Assembly: GCF_002741945.1 (NCBI RefSeq)
Contig: NZ_MDVN01000001.1
Span: 1-64,000 of the forward strand
Source: Gaetbulibacter sp. 4G1
GTDB lineage: Bacteria > Bacteroidota > Bacteroidia > Flavobacteriales > Flavobacteriaceae
Direction: 5' to 3'
DNA: 64,000 nt
Shown here: one piece after another, positions 55,134 through 62,097 of the stretch
Layout: every line of letters starts with the position of its first letter
Numbering within the stretch: position 1 is the first letter of the stretch
Made by a program: the position numbers and the translations under genes
The notes under the pieces: generated by a model
Seen by the model: the letters and a program-made list of their open reading frames with translations, nothing else
Databases searched by the model: none
What the model was told of the DNA's origin: nothing

Positions 55134-55769
55134 ATGGAAATTATTTCAACAAATATTGCAAAGCCAACAACAATTATTTGGAATGGGAAAGAAACAACAA
55201 CTGGTATATATAAAACAGCTACCAATGCTCCTATTTATTTAGAAAAAGAAGCAGTTAGAGGAGATGAAATTTCAAATAGAAGTGTTCATGGTGGTGTTTA
55301 TAAAGCCTGTTATTTATTTTCAGCCAATCAATATGCATATTGGAAAAGCTTATATCCTAATTTAAGTTGGGATTACGGTATGTTAGGTGAAAACTTAACA
55401 GTAAAGGATTTAGATGAAACAAAAATTCTTATCGGAAGTATTTATAAAATAGGTGAAGCCCTAGTGCAAATTACACAACCTAGAGAACCTTGTTTTAAAT
55501 TTGGAATAAAACTAGGAACACAAAACGCTTTAAAACAGTTTATAGATAGTGGACTTCCTGGAACATATGTGCGTGTTTTAGAAGAAGGATTTGTAAAAAA
55601 AGGAGATTCATTTAAGTTAATAGAACAAGCAAAAAACAGTCTTACAATTGCTCAGTTTTTTAACCTACTTTTTTCAGAAGAAAAAAATCAAGACCACCTT
55701 AATATCGCTTTAAAAATTGAAGCCCTTCCTATTAAAAAAAGAAAAAAGTTAAACAGGTTCATTAAATAA
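55134..55769 (+). CDS. MOSC-domain protein (YiiM-like)
   Basis: A 211-aa protein with the MOSC core, VHGGVYKACYLFSANQYAYW, GMLGENLTVKDLDETKILIG and the conserved cysteine in ITQPREPCFKFGIKLG. A C-terminal helical domain follows (LTIAQFFNLLFSEEKNQDHL), as in YiiM. MOSC proteins handle molybdenum cofactor-bound sulfur or oxime-type substrates; YiiM reduces N-hydroxylated compounds. No molybdopterin genes are near, so the physiological role is unclear. Confidence 0.88.
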   Translation: MEIISTNIAKPTTIIWNGKETTTGIYKTATNAPIYLEKEAVRGDEISNRSVHGGVYKACYLFSANQYAYWKSLYPNLSWDYGMLGENLTVKDLDETKILIGSIYKIGEALVQITQPREPCFKFGIKLGTQNALKQFIDSGLPGTYVRVLEEGFVKKGDSFKLIEQAKNSLTIAQFFNLLFSEEKNQDHLNIALKIEALPIKKRKKLNRFIK

Positions 55770-55792
55770 ATCTGATATACAAACTATAACTT

Positions 55793-56206
55793 ATGCCCTC
55801 AAACAACGATTTGGATTTAATTAACAATCTTACATCTCAATTTTTTGATGTATTTACAAATAGCAATAATAGAACTCCAAATGTTTCTGCTCTTAAGGAA
55901 ATGTTCATTCCAGAAGGTATTATTATTAGTAACACAAATGGAAATACAATAGTATATAGTATAGGTAGTTTTATAGCTCCAAGAATAGAAATGTTGACTA
56001 ATGGCACACTCTTAAATTTCTCTGAATATGAAGTATCACACAAAACAGAAATTTATAATACTATAGCTCATCGGTTTTGTAATTATGAGAAATCAGGAGA
56101 ATTAAATGGTAAGTATTTTAAAAGTAAAGGTATAAAAACGTTACAATTTATAAAAGTAGCTAACCATTGGAAACTCTCATCTGTTGCATGGTGTGACGAA
56201 TCATAA
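55793..56206 (+). CDS. NTF2/SnoaL-like small protein
   Basis: A 137-aa protein with the pattern of the NTF2-like fold: N-terminal helices (LINNLTSQFFDVFTNSNNRT), a central helix-strand segment (LKEMFIPEGIIISNTNGNTI) and C-terminal strands (KSKGIKTLQFIKVANHWKLS, SVAWCDES). No catalytic residues are assignable. It is close to the MOSC (23 bp) and helicase (43 bp) genes on the same strand. Function unknown. Confidence 0.7.
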   Translation: MPSNNDLDLINNLTSQFFDVFTNSNNRTPNVSALKEMFIPEGIIISNTNGNTIVYSIGSFIAPRIEMLTNGTLLNFSEYEVSHKTEIYNTIAHRFCNYEKSGELNGKYFKSKGIKTLQFIKVANHWKLSSVAWCDES

Positions 56207-56224
56207 AAGCTATACTATTTAAAC

Positions 56225-56232
56225 TATCTTTG
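56225..56232 (+). promoter_or_regulatory. -7 box of the DEAD-box helicase gene
   Basis: TATCTTTG matches TAnnTTTG and lies 17 bases before the ATG at 56250. No TTG is found at the usual -33 distance. Confidence 0.4.
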
Positions 56233-56249
56233 CCCTAAATTACTAATAG

Positions 56250-57491
56250 ATGTCGTTTAAAGACTTACAACTTAATAAGCCTATTTTAAGAGCTATTGCC
56301 GATGCTGGTTATGATGCTCCAACCTTAGTACAAGAACGAACTATTCCTCTCGTTTTAGAAAAAAAAGATGTTATTACATCGGCTCAAACAGGAACAGGAA
56401 AAACGGCTGCTTTTGCTTTACCAATTTTACAACTGCTATTTGATAAGCAAGATGCTCCAAAAAAGGGTAAAAAAATTAAAGCTCTTATTGTAAGCCCTAC
56501 AAGAGAGTTGGCCATTCAAATTAATGAAAACTTTAAAGTTTATGGCAAAAACACCAATTTACGGTCAACAGTAATTTTTGGTGGAACCTCCATAGAACCG
56601 CAAAAAGATGTTTTAAATAAAGGGGTCGATATTCTTATTGCAACACCTGGCAGGTTACTCGATTTACACAAGCAAGATTATATCAATTTAGATTATGTTG
56701 AAACGCTAGTACTAGATGAAGCCGACTTAATGCTAGATCTTGGTTTTATTGATGATGTTAAAAAAATTGAACGTTTGTGTCCTGATAGTAAACAAACATT
56801 ACTATTCTCTGCCACTATGCCCTACAAGGTAGAACAGCTTGCTAATACTATTTTAAAATCTCCTGAACGTGTTGAAGTATCCCCAACCTCATCTGCTGCA
56901 AAAAATGTAAGTCAGGTATTATATTATGTGCCAAAACGCAATAAAATTGAATTGTGCTTACATTTATTACGAAACACTATTAAAGGCAATATTCTTATTT
57001 TTAGAAGAACAAAATTTGGAGTTGACAAATTAGAGCAAACTCTTATAAAAAATGGATATAAGGTTGAAACTATACATGGAGACAAAACCCAAAACTTAAG
57101 ACAAGATGCTTTAAAAAAATTTAAAAACGGATATGTAAATATTTTAGTAGCTACAGATGTTGCTGCCCGTGGTATTGATATAAACGAATTAGACGCTGTT
57201 GTAAATTTTGATATGCCAAACGTACCAGAAACCTACGTTCATAGAATAGGAAGAACTGGTCGTGCTGGACAGACAGGCATATCTTACTCTTTATGCTCAG
57301 CTGATGAGAAAGCATATATTAAAACTATCCAGCAGCTAATAAATGTGCAAATTCCTATTGAAGAAAATCACCCTTATCCATTAGATCCAAAAGCAAAACC
57401 TATAATTCATAAGTCTAAGAAAAAGGGAAGTAAACACAAAAAAGGACGCAAAAGTGAGGCTTCTAAAAAGAAAAAGAAGCGTTGGTATTAA
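56250..57491 (+). CDS. DEAD-box ATP-dependent RNA helicase (RhlE-like)
   Basis: A 413-aa DEAD-box helicase. Q motif PTLVQERTIP, motif I AQTGTGKT (45-52), PTRELA, DEAD (156-159), SAT, and motif VI HRIGRTGRAGQTG are all present. The last ~35 residues are a lysine-rich basic tail (HKSKKKGSKHKKGRKSEASK, then KKKKRWY), as in RhlE and CsdA types, and probably bind RNA. It likely helps rRNA maturation or mRNA decay, particularly in the cold. A six-unit AAT repeat separates the stop from the next gene's ATG. Confidence 0.94.
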   Translation: MSFKDLQLNKPILRAIADAGYDAPTLVQERTIPLVLEKKDVITSAQTGTGKTAAFALPILQLLFDKQDAPKKGKKIKALIVSPTRELAIQINENFKVYGKNTNLRSTVIFGGTSIEPQKDVLNKGVDILIATPGRLLDLHKQDYINLDYVETLVLDEADLMLDLGFIDDVKKIERLCPDSKQTLLFSATMPYKVEQLANTILKSPERVEVSPTSSAAKNVSQVLYYVPKRNKIELCLHLLRNTIKGNILIFRRTKFGVDKLEQTLIKNGYKVETIHGDKTQNLRQDALKKFKNGYVNILVATDVAARGIDINELDAVVNFDMPNVPETYVHRIGRTGRAGQTGISYSLCSADEKAYIKTIQQLINVQIPIEENHPYPLDPKAKPIIHKSKKKGSKHKKGRKSEASKKKKKRWY

Positions 57492-57492
57492 A

Positions 57493-57510
57493 AATAATAA
57501 TAATAATAAT
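57493..57510 (+). repeat. (AAT)6 microsatellite directly before the cupin start codon
   Basis: Six AAT triplets at 57493-57510 fill the whole space between the helicase stop (57489-57491) and the ATG at 57511. They fall where a ribosome-binding region would be. Confidence 0.85.
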
Positions 57511-58014
57511 ATGACTGAAGCTGAAAAAATAATTAAAAGCCTTCAATTACAGCCACACCCGGAAGGTGGCTTTTTTAAAGAAACTTATAGAAGCCAAGGA
57601 ACTATAAATGTAGATTCGCTTGGAGAAGGTTTTTCAGAAAAAAGAAATTATTCAACATGTATTTATTTTCTTTTAACTTCTGATAGTTTTTCAGCATTTC
57701 ACAGAATTAAACAAGACGAAATTTGGCATTTTTACAAAGGTTCGCCAATAAAGCTTCATGTAATTTCTGAAGAAGGGATTTACAAAAAAATTATTATCGG
57801 AAATAATTTAGAGAAAGGAGAATTACCTCAATATGTAGTTAAAGCTAAACAATATTTTGCTGCCGAAGTAATTAATATTAATGATTTTACTTTAGTAGGT
57901 TGTACAGTAGCTCCTGGTTTCGATTTTAATGATTTTGAACTTCCGAAAAGAAACCAGCTAGTATCAAAGTTTCCTCAATACCAATCAGAAATTAACAGAC
58001 TAACAAATCATTGA
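57511..58014 (+). CDS. Cupin superfamily protein (DUF985)
   Basis: A 167-aa protein with the DUF985 (cupin_5) signature: LQPHPEGGFFKETYRSQGTI, STCIYFLLTSDSFSAFHRIK, DEIWHFYKGSPIKLHVI and LVGCTVAPGFDFNDFEL. It adopts a single cupin barrel. Some members have been linked to sugar-epimerase-like or metal-dependent activity, but none is established. A GTG start at 57454 would read through the AAT repeat as six Asn; the ATG at 57511 matches the family N-terminus. Confidence 0.88.
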   Translation: MTEAEKIIKSLQLQPHPEGGFFKETYRSQGTINVDSLGEGFSEKRNYSTCIYFLLTSDSFSAFHRIKQDEIWHFYKGSPIKLHVISEEGIYKKIIIGNNLEKGELPQYVVKAKQYFAAEVININDFTLVGCTVAPGFDFNDFELPKRNQLVSKFPQYQSEINRLTNH

Positions 58015-58019
58015 TTAAA

Positions 58020-58418
58020 TTAAACTTCGTATTGCTTATCAAAATGATTCTTAAGAACCGGAATTTGAATACATAGCATTAATCCGAAAAAGGCAATAGC
58101 ATACATCAAGGTTTTAGATATAGTAAACCCAGATAAAACATTAGTAAATTTGCTAAAGTCTAAAGAACCTAACCAACTGCTTTGGTGTGTTTCCGTACCA
58201 AAAATTAAGTAAATACAAAGTCCAATAAAGCTTAAAGCAATTAAAACCCAAGTTTGTTTTGAGATTAAAGGCTTATAAGCAATAACTTTACTTTTATTTA
58301 ATGCTTTTACTTGAGACATTATTTCTGAAGTAAAATGAATTGAAGGGCTTTCTAAAGAAGCCTTTTTAATAATTTTTTTTGTAAAATCATCAAGGTATTT
58401 ATCTTCGTTCTCTTTCAT
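58020..58418 (-). CDS. Small two-TM protein, probable anti-sigma partner
   Basis: A 132-aa protein with a soluble N-terminal ~50 residues (MKENEDKYLDDFTKKIIKKA) and two membrane segments (~55-75 WVLIALSFIGLCIYLIFG and ~100-120 TLMYAIAFFGLMLCIQIPVL). No zinc-binding HxxxCxxC motif is visible. It overlaps the ECF sigma gene end by 20 bp on the same strand, the standard place for an anti-sigma factor. The ATG at 58418 is preferred over the in-frame TTG at 58427. The anti-sigma function is inferred from position and topology. Confidence 0.65.
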   Translation of the reverse strand: MKENEDKYLDDFTKKIIKKASLESPSIHFTSEIMSQVKALNKSKVIAYKPLISKQTWVLIALSFIGLCIYLIFGTETHQSSWLGSLDFSKFTNVLSGFTISKTLMYAIAFFGLMLCIQIPVLKNHFDKQYEV

Positions 58419-58989
58419 AATGTTCAATTATTTCTGGTTCTAATCTGTGCTTTAATATAGTCGCTAATTTTTTTCGACTTCTAAATATTTTCACTTTTAC
58501 ATTATTGGCTTTAATACCAATAATTTTAGAAATCTCTTCTAAAGAACGTTCTTCAAAATAGTATAACGTTAGTAAAAAACTATCATCATTAGGTAACAAA
58601 GTTAAGCTATCTTTTATGGCTTGATTATGCTCTTCCTGTTCCATTTTGTCTAAAGCATTATCTATTGTTTTTATTTGATGCTCTGCAAACTCATCAATTG
58701 CAACATCATTAAAATGTTTTTTATTCTTCTTTAATCTATCTAAACATGTATTATATGCTACTCTATAAATCCATGTAGAAAATTTAGAATCACCTTTAAA
58801 CTTATGCAACGATTTATATGTTTTAATAAAAGTATCTTGTGATACTTCTTCGGCTTCTTCCCTATTCTTTAACATTCTTAACGCTAAAGTAAACACCAAG
58901 TCTTTATAACGATCTACTAATACTGAAAATGCATTAGTGTCGCCATCAATAATTTGGTTGATATAATATTGATCGTTGTTGGTGGTCAT
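58399..58989 (-). CDS. ECF-type RNA polymerase sigma factor
   Basis: A 196-aa extracytoplasmic-function sigma factor. Region 2 (~20-90) has YKDLVFTLALRMLKNREEAE, EVSQDTFIKTYKSLHKF and KFSTWIYRVAYNTCLDRLKK. Region 4 (~125-180) has LLPNDDSFLLTLYYFEERSL and EEISKIIGIKANNVKVKIFR. No extra C-terminal domain. A TGTAAC-N17-CGTC promoter immediately upstream on its own strand suggests it transcribes itself. It is followed by a probable anti-sigma gene and faces a DUF6249 gene with the same promoter type. Confidence 0.93.
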   Translation of the reverse strand: MTTNNDQYYINQIIDGDTNAFSVLVDRYKDLVFTLALRMLKNREEAEEVSQDTFIKTYKSLHKFKGDSKFSTWIYRVAYNTCLDRLKKNKKHFNDVAIDEFAEHQIKTIDNALDKMEQEEHNQAIKDSLTLLPNDDSFLLTLYYFEERSLEEISKIIGIKANNVKVKIFRSRKKLATILKHRLEPEIIEHYERERR

Positions 58990-58999
58990 TTTTAAGTAA

Positions 59000-59026
59000 G
59001 ACGACTATGCTTTATTAAAGGTTACA
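59000..59026 (-). promoter_or_regulatory. ECF-type promoter of the sigma factor gene
   Basis: On the minus strand, TGTAAC (59026-59021), 17 bases, then CGTC (59003-59000). This fits the general ECF promoter pattern. The predicted start point is only a few bases before the sigma ATG at 58989, so the mRNA would be nearly leaderless. It mirrors the plus-strand site at 59058-59084. Confidence 0.65.
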
Positions 59027-59057
59027 TATATCTAGAAAAATATTTTTTAAAAAAAAG

Positions 59058-59084
59058 TGTAACCAAAACTAAAAGCACATCGTC
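59058..59084 (+). promoter_or_regulatory. ECF-type promoter of the DUF6249 gene
   Basis: TGTAAC (59058-59063), 17 bases, CGTC (59081-59084). It has the same elements and spacer as the divergent sigma gene promoter, whose -35 lies 31 bp away. The leader to the ATG at 59131 would be ~40 bases. Confidence 0.65.
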
Positions 59085-59130
59085 ATAAGCTATGAACACA
59101 TTAAAATTAATCAATTAAAAACGAAACATT

Positions 59131-59478
59131 ATGCATGCATCAGAAGCAATTATCCCAATAAGTATGTTCTTAGCTATTTTCGGAATAGTTTATTTATACT
59201 TATCTACAAGAAACAAAGAAAGACTAGCTCTTATAGAAAAAGGAGCAGACGCTAGTATCTTTATGAAAGGAAGAAGCCACACCGCTCCAATTTGGAAGGT
59301 TTTAATCCTAAACTTAGCCTTACTATTAATGGGGATTGGTCTAGGAGTATTTATTTCTGCCTTACTAGTTATGATGGGTATGGATGACAATGTAGCTGAG
59401 CCTGGAACTATTTTCTTTATGGCTGGTGTTGGCTTATTTATAGGGTTTAATATGACTAAAAATTTAGATAAAGAATAA
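59131..59478 (+). CDS. DUF6249 small membrane protein
   Basis: A 115-aa protein with three predicted membrane segments: ~8-24 (IPISMFLAIFGIVYLYL), ~54-77 (ILNLALLLMGIGLGVFISAL) and ~91-107 (IFFMAGVGLFIGFNM). Between the first two lies the family pattern TRNKERLALIEKGADASIF. I recall this as DUF6249, whose members often sit next to ECF sigma or PspC-like envelope-stress genes. The matching ECF promoter suggests regulation by the divergent sigma factor. Biochemical role unknown. Confidence 0.8.
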   Translation: MHASEAIIPISMFLAIFGIVYLYLSTRNKERLALIEKGADASIFMKGRSHTAPIWKVLILNLALLLMGIGLGVFISALLVMMGMDDNVAEPGTIFFMAGVGLFIGFNMTKNLDKE

Positions 59479-59502
59479 AAAAACAACATCAATCAAATTA
59501 TT

Positions 59503-59535
59503 AAAGCGATTTTCTATTATGAGAATCGCTTTTTT
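59503..59535. terminator. Terminator between the DUF6249 and M15 peptidase genes
   Basis: A 12-bp stem with one G-T pair (59503-59514 with 59521-59532) and a T run on the plus strand. It overlaps the stop of the convergent M15 gene. Confidence 0.82.
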
Positions 59536-60199
59536 ATTCAATTAAAAAATCAAAATAAGTATTCGGGAAAGGTTCGTTTCGTAAAGTAAAATGCCACCAT
59601 TCTTTTGGATAGTTTCTAAACCCATGTTTTAACATTACGATTTGTAACAGTTGCCTATTTTCTCTTTGCTTTTTGGTAATAGCATCAAAATTAACCCATG
59701 ATTCTTGCCCAAAAAAGTCATATGCACTACCCATATCTATAGGTTTTCCTGTATTTCCATCAATTATAGTTAAATCTACGGTACTCCCTCTGCTGTGCCC
59801 TGATTTACTTGCAATATACCCCTCATTAAATAAGTTTCTTTTTTTTACATTAGGATAAAAAACAGATTTATTTATAGTATCATTTAAAACTTTTGCCCAA
59901 CGTACAAAATGGTTTACTGCTTGTTGTGGTCTATACCCATCGTATACTTTTAAACATAAATTTAAATTCTGCAAATCTTCGTGTACCAATTTTAAAGCTT
60001 GTGCCGTTTGCTTTGTTAAAATAAGTTTATTGGAGTGATAACCATCTATGGTTTTTCCAACAAAATTATTTGATGTATTATACCTTAGCTCTACATCCAA
60101 ATCTGGGATAACATCTTCTACATAAGTAAAACCTTCAGGTAATTGAGCAAAAGACAAAGAGCTAATCAGCAATAAAAAAAAGATTGAAAAAAATTTCAT
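59534..60199 (-). CDS. M15-family D-Ala-D-Ala dipeptidase (VanX/DdpX-like)
   Basis: A 221-aa exported enzyme with a signal peptide (MKFFSIFFLLLISSLSFAQ). Zinc ligands are in SGHSRGSTVDLTII (His and Asp) and EWWHFTL (His with catalytic Glu). The substrate segments LRYNTSNNFVGKTIDGYHSN and CLKVYDGYRPQQAVNHF match VanX/DdpX. It cleaves D-alanyl-D-alanine released from peptidoglycan in the periplasm, most likely for recycling or nutrition. No van genes accompany it, so vancomycin resistance is not implied. Confidence 0.93.
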   Translation of the reverse strand: MKFFSIFFLLLISSLSFAQLPEGFTYVEDVIPDLDVELRYNTSNNFVGKTIDGYHSNKLILTKQTAQALKLVHEDLQNLNLCLKVYDGYRPQQAVNHFVRWAKVLNDTINKSVFYPNVKKRNLFNEGYIASKSGHSRGSTVDLTIIDGNTGKPIDMGSAYDFFGQESWVNFDAITKKQRENRQLLQIVMLKHGFRNYPKEWWHFTLRNEPFPNTYFDFLIE

Positions 60200-60254
60200 A
60201 AGTAAACGGTTATAAGCTAATTTATATAAAATAAATGTATTCCTTAAAATTGAA

Positions 60255-60288
60255 GCACAAAAAAACCGAGTTCCCTCAAACTCGGTTT
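60255..60288 (-). terminator. Intrinsic terminator in the gene-free region (minus strand)
   Basis: A perfect 10-bp GC-containing stem (60263-60272 with 60279-60288), with the T tract on the minus strand. No annotated minus-strand gene lies immediately upstream of it. Confidence 0.75.
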
Positions 60289-60398
60289 CTTTTCAATTTG
60301 CTTTTTTTATTACGATGTAGATTTAGGGTCTCTATACCAACAACATAATGCAAATATTAATTAATTAATCCATTGAACTAAAAAGTATGTTATTTAGT
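60257..60398 (-). ncRNA. Candidate small RNA ending at an intrinsic terminator
   Basis: A minus-strand -7-like TATATTTG (60412-60405) would start a transcript near 60398. It would end at a 10-bp hairpin (60263-60272 with 60279-60288, loop CCCTCA on the plus strand) followed by eight T on the minus strand. The ~140-base product has no ORF. No match to a known RNA family is recognised, and no -33 TTG is present, so this is a weak call. Confidence 0.3.
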
Positions 60399-60451
60399 AC
60401 ACACCAAATATATAATTAATAAAAATATACTAACGATAAAAAACATAATAA

Positions 60452-60508
60452 ATCGATGAAATACATATAATTTTAACATTTATAGATAAAAACATGCATT
60501 TCATCGAT
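60452..60508. repeat. Inverted pair of TGYATTTCATCGAT motifs
   Basis: ATCGATGAAATACA at 60452-60465 (minus-strand TGTATTTCATCGAT) and TGCATTTCATCGAT at 60495-60508 face each other. The latter is identical to 1041-1054, in the promoter of the large T9SS gene. The 60495 copy continues as GATAAAATACA, making an imperfect 22-bp palindrome centred on ATCGAT. Confidence 0.65.
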
Positions 60509-60523
60509 AAAATACACTTTGTA

Positions 60524-60554
60524 AATAAAAAAAGCACCTTAAATTAAGGTGCCT
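60524..60554 (-). terminator. Second hairpin with T tract in the gene-free region
   Basis: An 8-bp stem (60534-60541 with 60545-60552, 3-base loop). Seven T follow on the minus strand and a shorter T run on the plus strand, so it may be bidirectional. No adjacent gene accounts for it. Confidence 0.6.
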
Positions 60555-60796
60555 TTTTACTAACTAACCAACCAAAAATATGAATTACATTTTTTAAGTT
60601 TAAAGTAACCACTCAATAAACCTTTTATTAGAATGTAATCATTTATTATTACACAATATCTGTGCCAAACTCAAATATGGTTAATTCAATTAACATAATT
60701 TTAATACACATATAAGGTTTATAAATTATTCTATGCGACTAGTATTTAAAATATAATTATAGGATATTTGTCATTCCAAAAATTCTAAAATAGATT

Positions 60797-61501
60797 ATGA
60801 AAAAATTATCGCTATTTGTTTTACTTATATTAATAGTTTCTTGTGCAAAAGAGCAACCCGATTTAATTGTTAAAGCTAATATTAAAGGTTTAAAAAAAGG
60901 TACTGTTTATCTTAAAAAGGCAAAAGACACAGTTCTAATTACTATAGATTCTATAATGATTAATGGGAATCCTACATTTGAATTGCATAGCGATATAGAA
61001 TCTCCAGAAGTGTTCTATTTATATTTAAATAAAAACACCAACCAAGACGATGCTATAGCATTTTTTGCAGATAAAGGTATTACAGAAATTAGTACTACAT
61101 TAAAAAACTTTGTCTTTGATGCAAAGATTAAAGGCTCTAAACAACAAGAAACATGGGAAGAATATCAAACCATGATTTCAAAATTAAATAATAGAAACTT
61201 AGAATTGATAAAAGAACAATTTGAAGCTCAAAAAGATTCTGATACATCAAAACTTAGTTCAATTGAAAACGAGTACAATGGTTTATTAAAACGTAAATAT
61301 TTATATGCTGTAAATTTTGCAATAAATAATAAAGATAGTGAAGTAGCTCCTTACCTTGCTTTAACTGAAGTTTATAACGCTCGAATTAATTTATTAGACA
61401 CTATAAATAACTCTTTAACACCTAAGGTTAAAGCATCAAAATATGGAAAAAAATTACAAGTGTTTATTGACGAAATAAAAGAGGCTGATAAAAATAAATA
61501 A
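60797..61501 (+). CDS. DUF4369-domain lipoprotein
   Basis: A 234-aa predicted lipoprotein: MKKLSLFVLLILIVSCAKEQ with lipobox Cys at ~16. Residues ~22-115 form the DUF4369 beta-domain (IVKANIKGLKKGTVYLKKAK, VFYLYLNKNTNQDDAIAFFA), usually found in front of thioredoxin-like domains. Here a helical region (LNNRNLELIKEQFEAQKDSD) replaces the thioredoxin and no CxxC is present. So it is a 'headless' relative of AhpC/TSA-DUF4369 proteins, outer-membrane or periplasm anchored. Function unknown. Confidence 0.82.
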   Translation: MKKLSLFVLLILIVSCAKEQPDLIVKANIKGLKKGTVYLKKAKDTVLITIDSIMINGNPTFELHSDIESPEVFYLYLNKNTNQDDAIAFFADKGITEISTTLKNFVFDAKIKGSKQQETWEEYQTMISKLNNRNLELIKEQFEAQKDSDTSKLSSIENEYNGLLKRKYLYAVNFAINNKDSEVAPYLALTEVYNARINLLDTINNSLTPKVKASKYGKKLQVFIDEIKEADKNK

Positions 61502-61520
61502 GCCAAATTATTAAAAAACA

Positions 61521-61549
61521 AAAAGCCTTTCAATATTGAAAGGCTTTTT
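61521..61549. terminator. Bidirectional terminator between the DUF4369 gene and tRNA-Thr
   Basis: An 11-bp perfect stem (61521-61531 with 61538-61548) inside a longer full palindrome. T tracts lie on both strands, serving the plus-strand lipoprotein gene and the minus-strand tRNA. Confidence 0.88.
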
Positions 61550-61557
61550 GTTTTTAG

Positions 61558-61631
61558 AGCCGATGGAGGGACTCGAACCCACGACCTGCTGATTACAAAT
61601 CAGCTGCTCTAGCCAGCTGAGCTACATCGGC
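61558..61631 (-). tRNA. tRNA-Thr (anticodon TGT)
   Basis: 74 bases on the minus strand. The acceptor arm GCCGATG pairs with CATCGGC, the discriminator is T, and no CCA is encoded. D-arm GCTC/GAGC and the T-arm with GGTTCGAGTCC are intact. The anticodon stem is GCTGA/TCAGC, with loop TTTGTAA giving anticodon TGT (codon ACA). Confidence 0.95.
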
Positions 61632-61644
61632 GTTTTAACGGATG

Positions 61645-61674
61645 CAAATATAATAGCAAAAAAATAATATACAA
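61645..61674 (-). promoter_or_regulatory. Promoter of tRNA-Thr
   Basis: On the minus strand, TTG (61674-61672), 19 bases, TATATTTG (61652-61645), a full match to the Bacteroidota consensus, 14 bases before the mature tRNA. Confidence 0.7.
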
Positions 61675-61690
61675 GCAGTCCGTCAAAAAA

Positions 61691-61960
61691 TTATCCTAGT
61701 TTATTAATTTTTTCTATTAGTGCTCGTCCTTTTTCTTCTAACTCTGCATTAATAGCCTTAAAATGAGTTTTAGGGTTTTCTACATCTCTAGCGTTTACTT
61801 TAGCTATTAAAGCGTCAAACGTTTCAATTGCTTCATCAATAATTGCTTCACTCTTTTTTGCGTCTTTATCTTCATTTGCGTTTTGCCAACTACAAACTAC
61901 TCCAATAATATCTCCTAAAACATAGTTTATGTCTTTCTTTAGGTTTCTAACATTCGCCAT
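61691..61960 (-). CDS. Small conserved hypothetical protein (89 aa)
   Basis: An 89-aa helical, charged soluble protein (MANVRNLKKDINYVLGDIIG; KTHFKAINAELEEKGRALIE). I do not recognise a named domain; similar small proteins are common in Flavobacteriaceae. It is predicted to be all alpha with a possible coiled coil. On the minus strand TATTTTTG (61990-61983) is a -7 match 22 bases before the ATG. Function unknown. Confidence 0.75.
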   Translation of the reverse strand: MANVRNLKKDINYVLGDIIGVVCSWQNANEDKDAKKSEAIIDEAIETFDALIAKVNARDVENPKTHFKAINAELEEKGRALIEKINKLG

Positions 61961-62097
61961 AATTTCTAATTTAATTTAGGTGCAAAAATAAGTAAATAAT
62001 TAAACATAAAGCTTTATTAACGTAGCATTATTAGAAGAAATTTAATGCTAAAAATTTACTCATGCTAAAAAAAGAGTATTTGCTTTTTATAGTATTA

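Larger units (their letters stand above)
60200..60796. other. 597-bp gene-free region with two minus-strand terminators and shared motifs
   Basis: No ORF of note. It holds two hairpin-plus-T-tract structures reading on the minus strand (60263-60288 and 60534-60552), a possible minus-strand -7 box (TATATTTG, 60412-60405), and TGYATTTCATCGAT in inverted orientation at 60452-60465 and 60495-60508. A short plus-strand string CTAACTAACCAACC then AAAAATATG (60560-60582) resembles flavobacterial outer-membrane-gene leaders but opens only a five-codon frame. Confidence 0.55.

Noticed and set aside
57454-57510. GTG start of the cupin gene inside the helicase
   Set aside because: It would add a basic stretch and six Asn from a microsatellite; the family N-terminus matches the ATG at 57511.
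59534-60199. VanX-type vancomycin resistance
   Set aside because: No vanH/vanA/vanRS neighbours; a DdpX-like recycling role is the simpler reading.
60560-60600. Remnant of a SusC-type gene start (CTAACTAACCAACC leader, then ATG AAT TAC)
   Set aside because: The frame closes after five codons and no further SusC-like sequence follows, so it cannot be called a pseudogene.
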